Below, piece after piece: positions 49,505 to 56,717 of a DNA stretch of 64,000 bases. Made by a program: the position numbers and the translations under genes. The notes beneath the pieces are model-generated. The model worked only from the letters and a program-made list of their open reading frames with translations. It ran no database searches and had not been told where the DNA came from. Positions within the stretch are counted from its first letter, which is position 1. Each line of letters begins with the position of its first letter. The DNA is from Nonomuraea gerenzanensis (GTDB lineage Bacteria > Actinomycetota > Actinomycetes > Streptosporangiales > Streptosporangiaceae). The stretch spans positions 8,494,001 to 8,558,000 of the forward strand of contig NZ_CP084058.1 in assembly GCF_020215645.1 (NCBI RefSeq). Reading direction: 5' to 3'.

Positions 49505-50263
49505 CTACTTCTTGGCCTTCGTGTACTTCTTGGACTTCGTGGTCGTCCTGCGGCGCCTCATCATGCGGCGCAGCACGAAAGCCGTCACCGCGCCGGCCGC
49601 CGCGATCAGCACCACGGGGCGCTTCCTCGCCTCGGCGGCGGCGTCCTTGACCTGGTCGGGGGTGTTCTCGCGGACCTTGTCCGCCACCTCGGTGGCCTTG
49701 CCCTTCACCGTGTCGGCCGCGTCCACGGCCTTGCCCTTGACGGTGTCCGCCGCGCCGGCGGCCCGTTCCTTGGCGACCTCCGCCGCGTGGCTCGCCCTGG
49801 CCTTCACATCGGCCTTGGCGGCGAGCTGGCTGACGGTCTCGCCCATCTCGTTGCGCGTCTGCTGGATGTCTCTACGCACTGCGTCTTGATCCTCCTCGTC
49901 GTCGTCCCCGCCTGCCCCATGCCTGGACTCGCGCCCGGACTCGCGCCTGGACTCGCGCCCGGACTCGTGCCTGGACTCGTGCCTGGACTCGTGCCGGGAG
50001 CCGCGCCGGGTCTCCTGCTGTGACTCCTCCTCGGTCCGCAGGTGCTCGACCGCTTCGGACCGCTCGTCCTCGATGGGGGCTTCGGGAATGAACGTCTCGT
50101 GTTCCTGCCTGGCCACCTCGGCCTTGCGCGCGTTGTCGGCCGCGCCGGGCCTGGTGGGAGGGACATTGATGGATTCGCGCTCCGTCGGGGTGCCCACGGT
50201 CGCTCTGTGTGCGCCGACGTCACCGGCGTGCTGCTGGCTGTGTCCCGGGTCCGTCTCGCTCAT
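49505..50263 (-). CDS. DUF3618 domain protein with SRHE-type repeats
   Basis: The 252-residue protein has a long charged N terminus, a stretch of 4-residue SRHE/SGRE repeats (about residues 86-113), the DUF3618 core RRDIQQTRNEMGETVSQLA, two KGKAxDAADTV helical repeats, and one C-terminal TM helix (VVLIAAAGAVTAFVL) with a basic tail. It is probably a membrane-anchored helical protein in the cell envelope. ATG 50263 overlaps the holin-X stop. Confidence 0.87.
   Translation of the reverse strand: MSETDPGHSQQHAGDVGAHRATVGTPTERESINVPPTRPGAADNARKAEVARQEHETFIPEAPIEDERSEAVEHLRTEEESQQETRRGSRHESRHESRHESGRESRRESGRESRHGAGGDDDEEDQDAVRRDIQQTRNEMGETVSQLAAKADVKARASHAAEVAKERAAGAADTVKGKAVDAADTVKGKATEVADKVRENTPDQVKDAAAEARKRPVVLIAAAGAVTAFVLRRMMRRRRTTTKSKKYTKAKK
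49922..50005 (-). repeat. 12-bp tandem repeats encoding SRHE/SGRE units
   Basis: About seven 12-bp units (core GGACTCGYGCC on the plus strand) encode the 4-residue repeats within the DUF3618 protein. Copy number likely varies between strains. Confidence 0.8.
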
Positions 50264-50640
50264 CGCCGTGCCCTCTCCTTGACCATGTCGATGTCGGCCT
50301 TGACGCTCGCGATGGTCTCCTCGGGGACCGGCGGCGTGGCCCGTTTGACCTCGTTCTTGCCGAACAGCCCGAGCAGGGCGGAGACGATGAACAGCGCTCC
50401 CCCCACGATGGCCGCGGCCGCCCAGCCGGGCAGTACCAGAGCGAGGAGCATGACGACAGCGGCCACCAGGGCGGCACCGCCGAAGAACGCGGCCATCCCG
50501 GCCGCACCGAACAGGCCCGCGCCGAGCCCGGCGCGCTTGCCCTTCTCCGTGAGCTCCATCCTGGCCAGGCGAAGCTCATCCTTCACGAGCCTGGAGACCT
50601 GCTCGGAGAGCTCGTTGACCAGTTTGTGGGTGTCGTTCAC
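50260..50640 (-). CDS. Actinobacterial holin-X (phage holin superfamily-like) membrane protein
   Basis: The 126-residue protein has an N-terminal helix LVNELSEQVSRLVKDELRLAR, two TM helices (AAFFGGAALVAAVVMLLALV; AAIVGGALFIVSALLGLFG) and a charged tail, as in the holin-X family common in actinomycete chromosomes. There is no phage context. It starts the run of coupled genes leading to DUF3618 and YihY. GTG 50640 is the start. Confidence 0.88.
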   Translation of the reverse strand: MNDTHKLVNELSEQVSRLVKDELRLARMELTEKGKRAGLGAGLFGAAGMAAFFGGAALVAAVVMLLALVLPGWAAAAIVGGALFIVSALLGLFGKNEVKRATPPVPEETIASVKADIDMVKERARR

Positions 50641-50711
50641 GACGTTCGCCTCCTCCGCTGAGGAAGGCGACTACCCAGACAAACTGCCTTCTATCACGCG
50701 CAAATCAGCGC

Positions 50712-50885
50712 TCAGCGACGCTTCCCCGTCGCGGCCTTCAGCAGGAAGCCGAGCACGGAAACCACCGGGTCCTTCTGGACCTCGCACCAGTTGTCGGGCT
50801 GCTTCGGCTTGCTCCACGGGGAGGGGAGCTCGCACGAGGGAGCCTGCGGCTTGGGCCGCTCACACCACGATCCTGGACGCTCCAT
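50712..50885 (-). CDS. Small Cys/Trp-containing protein of unknown function (57 aa)
   Basis: A 57-residue open frame from ATG 50885 to TGA 50712. It contains three cysteines (C8, C18, C34), three tryptophans (W7, W24, W33), and two WCE motifs around Pro/Lys-rich linkers, ending in VVSVLGFLLKAATGKRR. TAGGAT lies 6 bp upstream of the ATG, which would suit a leaderless transcript; GAGG is also immediately upstream. Not recognised from any family. The non-random Cys/Trp pattern supports it being real, but evidence is modest. Confidence 0.5.
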   Translation of the reverse strand: MERPGSWCERPKPQAPSCELPSPWSKPKQPDNWCEVQKDPVVSVLGFLLKAATGKRR

Positions 50886-50941
50886 ACCTCGATCCTACGT
50901 CTTCCTGCCCCGTCGCGACAGACGAGATATGTCGTTTCTTC

Positions 50942-51691
50942 TCATCCGCCGGCATGACAGACGAGGTGCGTCAGGGCCGCCACCGCCCGGTAGGGATCGG
51001 TACGCCCCGCCCGCTCCTCGACCGCCAGCAGCTCCTCCAGGTCGCCGGGCACGGGCGCGCCGTCGGGCGCCACGTCCGTGAACACCCGCACCCCGTACCA
51101 CTGCCGCACCTCAAGCCCCGTCACGGCCAGCCGCCGCGTCAAATCGGCGAGCCGGTCGGCCCTGGCCGTGACGCCGATCCTGTTGCGGTAGTACGCCTCG
51201 TCGAACCCCCGCTGCGCCCCCGCCCAGTCACCCAGCAGCCCCGGCCGCATGGCCAGCGCGTCACCGTTGCGCACGAGCAGCGACAGCATGCCGCCGGGGG
51301 CCAGCATGCCCGCCAGCGCGGCGAGCAGCGGGCCCGGATCGTCGAAGTACATCAGCACGCCGTGGCACAGCACCGCGTCGAACCCGCCCGGCTCGAACAG
51401 CTCCCCCAGCCGCTCCGCCTCGGCCTGCACGGTCCTGACCCGCATCCCCGGCTGCACCCCGGACTCCAGGACGTCGAGCAGCTCGCGGGACGCGTCCAGC
51501 GCGGTGACCCGGTGCCCTCTGGCCGCCATCCTGAGCGCCTGTGTGCCCTGGCCGGAGCCGACGTCCAGGACGCGGCAGGGGGTGATGGGGAGGTGCTCGG
51601 CGAGCTGGCGGGTGACGAGCTCCTGGCGCACGACGTCGCGTAGCGAGCCGAGCCCCTCGCGCCACCTGCCCTCGGCCCCCGAAAACCTCAT
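50942..51691 (-). CDS. Class I SAM-dependent methyltransferase
   Basis: The 249-residue protein has the SAM-binding motif VLDVGSGQGTQALRMA (residues ~42-57), the acidic motif ALDASRELLD, and GFDAVLCHGVLMYFDDP. Resembles small-molecule or tRNA (CmoM-like) methyltransferases; the substrate is unknown. ATG 51691 is used; ATG 51703 would add four residues. Divergent from the SNF2 gene. The long frame to 54916 is antisense shadow. Confidence 0.88.
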   Translation of the reverse strand: MRFSGAEGRWREGLGSLRDVVRQELVTRQLAEHLPITPCRVLDVGSGQGTQALRMAARGHRVTALDASRELLDVLESGVQPGMRVRTVQAEAERLGELFEPGGFDAVLCHGVLMYFDDPGPLLAALAGMLAPGGMLSLLVRNGDALAMRPGLLGDWAGAQRGFDEAYYRNRIGVTARADRLADLTRRLAVTGLEVRQWYGVRVFTDVAPDGAPVPGDLEELLAVEERAGRTDPYRAVAALTHLVCHAGG

Positions 51692-51772
51692 GCTCACGAC
51701 CATAGCCGCCGGTCGTCCACAGGCTCCAGGGAGCCCGGCCCGATCACCTGCCGGTCCGGGTAACCTGCCGGG

Positions 51773-54736
51773 GTGCTGGTACACGGGGTATGGACGACGG
51801 AGGGGCTGGCCTTCTGGGCCGAGACGGCGCAGGCGGCCGACGCGCCGCGCCCGCCCCTGCACCCGTTCGCCGCCCCGGCGGCCGAGGTCGCCCCCGCTCT
51901 CGGCCTCGCAGACCCGCGGTCGCCGCTGCTGGAGCTGCTCCTGCCCGGCTCGGCCAAGGAGCCGCTGCCCTCGCCCGAGACCGGCCGCATGGCCCAGGTG
52001 AGCCGCCCGCGGCTGCGCCTGTGGCAGGTGCCGGCCGTCGTCCCGGCCACCGCCGACACCCTGCGCGTCCTCGACGAGCACGCCGAAACCGCGACGGTGC
52101 GCCACTGGGCCGCCGTCGCCGCCTTCGCCGACGACCTGGTACGCCGGGGCCGGGTGATCCCGCAGCTCGTCCCCGCCGCCGACCAGCACCCATCGCAGCA
52201 CCCTGCCGGGCCTGACGACGGGTGGGTGGCCCCCGGCGACAACGCCCGGGCCGGGTGGCGGCCGGTCCTGACGGGGGCGGACGCCGCCTACTTCCGCGAC
52301 CTGGCCCTGGCCATGCCACCCGCCTGCCGCACCTCCTCGGTCGAACGCCCCTCCGCCGACGTCCAGCACGAGGCCCTGGAGGCGTTCACCGACGCCCTGG
52401 TCCGCCGCCGGCTGACCGGCAGCCTCCTCACCAGGCCCGCCCGAACTCTCCAGGAGCGCTGGCTGGCCGCGCTCACCGGCGACAGGCCGTCCTGCCCCGA
52501 CGTGCCCGAGCTGCGCCGCGAGCTGGAGAAGTGGCGGGTGGCGGTGGCCGCGTCCGAGGGGGCGACGCGGGTGTGCTTCCGCCTGCTGGAGCCCGCCGAC
52601 ACCGACGACTGGCGGGTGGAGCTGGCGCTGCAGGCGGCCGACGACCCGAGCCTCTACGTTCCCGCCGCGCAGGTGTGGCGCGGGGTGACGGGGCTGCCTG
52701 GCGTGCCCGAGCGGGAGCTGCTCACCGGGCTGGGCCGGGCGGTGCGGCTGTATCCGGAGCTGGACCGGGCGCTGCGCGTGCCGGAGCCGAGCGAGCTGGC
52801 GCTCGACACGGCGGGCGCGTTCGGGTTCCTGCGGCAGGCCGCGCCGCTGTTGCAGGCGGCCGGGTTCGGGGTGCAGCTGCCGCGCTGGGCGGGGCGTACC
52901 CGGCTGGGGCTGAAGCTGACCACGCGCACCACCAAGCAGCAGTCCGCGGCGGCGAGCCAGGGCTTCGGCATGCGGGAGCTGGTGGACTTCCGGGTGGATC
53001 TCGCGGTGGGCGACGAGACGATCAGCGAGGCGGAGCTGGCCGAGCTGGCCAGGCTCAAGGTGCCGCTGGTCAGGGTGCGCGGCCAGTGGGTGGAGCTGGA
53101 CGACAGGCAGCTCAAGGCGGCGCTCAGGGCCGTGGAGGGCAGCCGCGCGGGCCAGGCCAGCGCGGCCGAGATCCTGAGGCAGGTCGTGCGGAGCGACGAC
53201 GAGGAGCTGCCGCTGCTGGAGATCGACGCCGACGGGGTGCTGGGCGACCTGCTGTCCGGGCAGGCCGAGCGACGGCTCACCCCGCTGGCCACCCCGCCGG
53301 GCCTGGACGCCACGCTGCGGCCGTACCAGGAGCGCGGGCTGGCGTGGCTGAGCTTCCTGTCGGAGCTGGGGCTGGGCGGGGTGCTGGCCGACGACATGGG
53401 CCTGGGCAAGACGATCACCACGCTGGCGCTGCTCGTGCACGAACGCGGCGCGGCGGCGCCGGCCGAGCCGGTCGGCGCCCCGACGTTGCTGGTGTGCCCG
53501 ATGTCGCTGATCGGCAACTGGCAGCGGGAGGCCGCCAGGTTCGCGCCGGGCCTGCGCGTGTACGTGCACCACGGCAGCGGGCGCGACGCCGCCGAGATCG
53601 AGCGGGCCGACCTGGTCATCACCACGTACGGCACCGCCTACCGCGACCTGGAGACACTCAAGCGGCACCGGTGGCGCAGGGTCGTGTGCGACGAGGCCCA
53701 GGCGATCAAGAACAGCGGCACGCTGCAGGCCCAGGCCGTGCGCGCCATCCCCACGGACACCCGCCTGGCGCTGACGGGCACCCCCGTGGAGAACCACCTG
53801 GCCGAGCTCTGGTCGATCATGGAGTTCGCCAACCCGGGGCTGCTCGGCCCGCGTTCGCGGTTCAAAACCCGCTTCCAGGAGCCGATCGAGGCCCGGCAGG
53901 ACGAGCAGGCGGCCAGGGCGCTCAAGCGGGCGACGGGCCCGTTCATCCTGCGCCGCCTGAAGACCGACAAGTCCATCATCTCGGACCTGCCGGAGAAGCT
54001 GGAGGTCAAGGAGTGGTGCCCGCTCACGACCGAGCAGGCCACGCTCTACCAGGCGGTCGTGGACGACATGCTGGCCAAGATCGACAGCAGTGAGGGCATC
54101 GAGCGGCGCGGCCTGGTGCTGTCGGCCATGGCCAAGCTCAAGCAGGTCTGCAACCACCCCGCCCACCTGCTGAAAGACGGCTCCCGCCTGGCCGGCAGGT
54201 CGGGCAAGCTGGCCCGCCTGGAGCAGCTCGCGGAGGAGATCCTGGCGGAGGGCGAGAAGGCCCTGCTGTTCACCCAGTACGCCGAGTTCGGCGCGATGCT
54301 GCAGCCCTACCTCGCCCAGCGCCTGGACCGCCCGGTGTTGTGGCTGCACGGCGGCCTGCCGAAGAAGACCCGCGACCGCCTGGTGGACCGCTTCCAGCAC
54401 GACCCCGAGCCGACGCTGTTCGTGCTGTCGCTCAAGGCCGCCGGGGTCGGGCTCAACCTGACCGCCGCCAACCACGTCGTGCACGTGGACCGCTGGTGGA
54501 ACCCGGCCGTCGAGGACCAGGCCACCGACCGCGCGTTCCGGATCGGGCAGCGCAAGAACGTGCAGGTGCGCAAGCTCATCTGCGCCGGCACCCTGGAGGA
54601 GCGCGTGGACCAGATGATCGAGCGCAAGAAGGCGCTGGCCGAGCGGGTCGTCGGCACGGGCGAGGACTGGCTGACCGACCTGTCCACCGAGGAGCTGCGC
54701 GAGGTCTTCCGGCTGACCACCGAGGGGGTGGGCTGA
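51773..54736 (+). CDS. SNF2-family helicase-like ATPase
   Basis: The 987-residue protein has an N-terminal bacterial SNF2-associated region (residues 1-490), Walker A DDMGLGKT with K546, DEAQ box near 640, LTGTPVENHLAELWSIM, and helicase C motifs (LLFTQYAEF, LKAAGVGLNL, RWWNPAVEDQATDRAFRIGQ). It translocates on duplex DNA using ATP; bacterial relatives include HepA/RapA. GTG 51773 is the start. The downstream SWIM-protein gene follows after 49 bp, a pairing common in bacteria, so the two probably act as a complex on DNA. Confidence 0.93.
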   Translation: MLVHGVWTTEGLAFWAETAQAADAPRPPLHPFAAPAAEVAPALGLADPRSPLLELLLPGSAKEPLPSPETGRMAQVSRPRLRLWQVPAVVPATADTLRVLDEHAETATVRHWAAVAAFADDLVRRGRVIPQLVPAADQHPSQHPAGPDDGWVAPGDNARAGWRPVLTGADAAYFRDLALAMPPACRTSSVERPSADVQHEALEAFTDALVRRRLTGSLLTRPARTLQERWLAALTGDRPSCPDVPELRRELEKWRVAVAASEGATRVCFRLLEPADTDDWRVELALQAADDPSLYVPAAQVWRGVTGLPGVPERELLTGLGRAVRLYPELDRALRVPEPSELALDTAGAFGFLRQAAPLLQAAGFGVQLPRWAGRTRLGLKLTTRTTKQQSAAASQGFGMRELVDFRVDLAVGDETISEAELAELARLKVPLVRVRGQWVELDDRQLKAALRAVEGSRAGQASAAEILRQVVRSDDEELPLLEIDADGVLGDLLSGQAERRLTPLATPPGLDATLRPYQERGLAWLSFLSELGLGGVLADDMGLGKTITTLALLVHERGAAAPAEPVGAPTLLVCPMSLIGNWQREAARFAPGLRVYVHHGSGRDAAEIERADLVITTYGTAYRDLETLKRHRWRRVVCDEAQAIKNSGTLQAQAVRAIPTDTRLALTGTPVENHLAELWSIMEFANPGLLGPRSRFKTRFQEPIEARQDEQAARALKRATGPFILRRLKTDKSIISDLPEKLEVKEWCPLTTEQATLYQAVVDDMLAKIDSSEGIERRGLVLSAMAKLKQVCNHPAHLLKDGSRLAGRSGKLARLEQLAEEILAEGEKALLFTQYAEFGAMLQPYLAQRLDRPVLWLHGGLPKKTRDRLVDRFQHDPEPTLFVLSLKAAGVGLNLTAANHVVHVDRWWNPAVEDQATDRAFRIGQRKNVQVRKLICAGTLEERVDQMIERKKALAERVVGTGEDWLTDLSTEELREVFRLTTEGVG

Positions 54737-54785
54737 TGGCCCGGCACGTGACGGGCAGGGCCGCCGGGCGTCAGGAGGCGCGCTG

Positions 54786-55553
54786 ATGGCCTGGTTCGAG
54801 GGAGGCGAGCCGATCCAGGTCGAGGGCGGCATCAAGGCCAGGTCACAGCGCGGCAGCATCGGCTCGGCCTGGTGGTCGCGCCGGTTCATCGACATCCTGG
54901 AGCGCGTCTGCGACAAGGGCCGCCTCTCGCGCGGCCGGGCCTACGCCCGCAAGGGCCAGGTGCTGTCCATCGAGCTGTCCGCCGGCGAGGTCACGGCGGC
55001 GGTGCAGGGCTCACGGCCCGATCCGTACGCGGTCGTGATCAGGATCGAGGCGTACGACGAGTCGCGCTGGGCGGCCATCGAGGAGTCGATCGCGGCGCAG
55101 GCCGGCTACCGGGCCAGGCTGCTGGCGGGCGAGATGCCGACGGAGATCGAGGAGCTGTTCGCCGCGATGGGCGCCGACCTGTTCCCGCGCGATCTGGACA
55201 TGAGCTGCTCCTGCCCCGACTGGGGTTTCCCCTGCAAGCACCTGTCGGCCGTGCTCTACCTGCTGGCCGAGTCGTTCGACGACGACCCGTTCCTGGTGCT
55301 GGCCTGGCGCGGGCGCACCAGGGAGCAGCTGCTCGGCTCGCTGGCCGACGAGCCCGCGGCGGATCCGCTGCGGGTGACGGACGTGCCGTTCGCGGACCGG
55401 CTGGCCGACTTCTACGCGCCGGGGGCCACGGCGCACCGGCCGGAGCGGCGTCCCGGGGCCGTCGCCCCCGATCTCCTGCCGCGGGTCTTCCCGCCGCCCG
55501 GCGACCTGGAGCGCACGCTCACCCCGGCCTACCGGAGGCTCGGGGACGCCTGA
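54786..55553 (+). CDS. SWIM zinc-finger protein, partner of SNF2 ATPase
   Basis: The 255-residue protein has a SWIM domain CxCx6CxH with C141, C143, C150 and H152 (CSCPDWGFPCKH), followed by LSAVLYLLAESFDDDPFLVL. SWIM domains bind Zn2+ and mediate DNA or protein contacts. The N-terminal half (GSAWWSRRFIDILERV, RLSRGRAYARKGQV) is typical of bacterial SWIM proteins encoded beside SNF2 ATPases. CAGGAGG lies upstream of ATG 54786. Confidence 0.92.
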   Translation: MAWFEGGEPIQVEGGIKARSQRGSIGSAWWSRRFIDILERVCDKGRLSRGRAYARKGQVLSIELSAGEVTAAVQGSRPDPYAVVIRIEAYDESRWAAIEESIAAQAGYRARLLAGEMPTEIEELFAAMGADLFPRDLDMSCSCPDWGFPCKHLSAVLYLLAESFDDDPFLVLAWRGRTREQLLGSLADEPAADPLRVTDVPFADRLADFYAPGATAHRPERRPGAVAPDLLPRVFPPPGDLERTLTPAYRRLGDA

Positions 55554-55679
55554 CGTACGCCCCCTTCGCACTCTCCCTGCCCCGTGACGTACAGCGATCG
55601 CTCGGTTACTTTGAGTAGAGGAAGCCGCGACTAGGGAAAGGGCGCGAACGTGGGATTCTCCTGGACCTGAGCCGCTGAC

Positions 55680-56618
55680 TCAGCGGTCCTCGAAGGCGGC
55701 GGGGACCATGACGCGCACTCCGTTCGGGACGACGCGGAGCCTGATCGGAGTGCGCAGCCGCACCTCGCCGTCCACGTCGGCGGCCATCGGCGGATCGGTC
55801 TCCAGCAGCATCTCCCTGCCGACCACGAAGGGCCCGCCCGCCAGGCTGCGCCAGCGGCCCGTCGTGGCGCGCAGCAGGGTCTCGCCGAGCAGCCGCAGCT
55901 TCTTGCCCGAGCCGAGCTGGTAGGCCACCAGCATGCCGTTGTCGATGCTGATGTCCCTGGCCACCTGCCAGCCGCCGTGGAAGCGCCCGTTGGCGATGTT
56001 GAGCTGGTGGGTCAGCAGCTCGTGGCGCTGCCCCTCCACCGTGATGAACGCGCGGAAGGCCCGGTGGTTGGGCAGGATCGTCAGCGCGGTGAGCGGGTAG
56101 GCCGGGCGGCCCACGATGCGCTTGAGCCACGGCTTGACCTTGCCCGCCACCTCGACGGAGACGCCGAAGCTGGCCAGGTTGGCGAACGGCCGGTCGTCTG
56201 CCATGCCGAGGTCGATGTCGGCCACCTTGCCGGTGGCGAACACCCTGATCGCCCCCGCCAGGTCGAGCGGCAGGCCCAGGCTGCGCGCGAAGTTGTTGGT
56301 GGTGCCCAGCGGCAGCACGCCGAGCGCCACGTCGCGGTGGGCGACGTGGCGCACGGCCGTGGACAGGGTGCCGTCGCCACCGCCGACGATGAGCAGGTCG
56401 GGGTCGGTGGCCAGGGCGGTGTCGAGCAGGTCGCGCAGCTTCTTGGTGTTGTAGACCGACAACTCCGCCAGCGGCTCGAACCCGAGGTTGTGAATCTGCT
56501 CGATCACCTCGAAGTAGTGACGGCGGCCGCGGCGCGAGCGAGTGTTCACCACCACCGCCACCCGGCGATCCCGCCGGATCGCCTCGGTGTGCTCATCTTT
56601 GGTGCGCAGTTCGCTCAT
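55680..56618 (-). CDS. Diacylglycerol kinase-like lipid kinase
   Basis: The 312-residue protein has the DAGK catalytic signature IVGGGDGTLSTAV and VLPLGTTNNFARSLG, then the C-terminal beta-domain with FVVGREMLLETDPPMAADVDGE. It phosphorylates a lipid at the inner membrane face, probably diacylglycerol. ATG 56618 is used; ATG 56624 is an alternative. The 126-bp gap to the SWIM gene (55554-55679) holds no gene; it includes the palindrome GCGATCGC. Confidence 0.88.
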   Translation of the reverse strand: MSELRTKDEHTEAIRRDRRVAVVVNTRSRRGRRHYFEVIEQIHNLGFEPLAELSVYNTKKLRDLLDTALATDPDLLIVGGGDGTLSTAVRHVAHRDVALGVLPLGTTNNFARSLGLPLDLAGAIRVFATGKVADIDLGMADDRPFANLASFGVSVEVAGKVKPWLKRIVGRPAYPLTALTILPNHRAFRAFITVEGQRHELLTHQLNIANGRFHGGWQVARDISIDNGMLVAYQLGSGKKLRLLGETLLRATTGRWRSLAGGPFVVGREMLLETDPPMAADVDGEVRLRTPIRLRVVPNGVRVMVPAAFEDR

Positions 56619-56682
56619 GGTCATCAATCGTAGGTGCAAAGACTCGCGACCTGAGATCGATCGCTGGACGCGACCGATCATA

Positions 56683-56710
56683 GGGGGCCACCGGGTTACC
56701 GGTGGCCCCC
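56683..56710. terminator. Terminator hairpin after the immune inhibitor A gene
   Basis: GGGGGCCACCGG (56683-56694) pairs perfectly with 56699-56710 around the loop GTTA. It lies 8 bp past the minus-strand protease stop. Confidence 0.9.
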
Positions 56711-56717
56711 TGGATGA

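Noticed and set aside
50260..50640. Prophage remnant suggested by the holin-like gene
   Set aside because: Holin-X proteins are ordinary chromosomal genes in actinomycetes, and no other phage genes are present.
50942..54916. A 1324-codon minus-strand open frame
   Set aside because: Only the last 249 codons encode the methyltransferase; the rest is antisense to the SNF2 helicase gene.
55554..55679. Possible small RNA or promoter around GCGATCGC
   Set aside because: The palindrome is isolated and no terminator or paired promoter boxes support a transcript.
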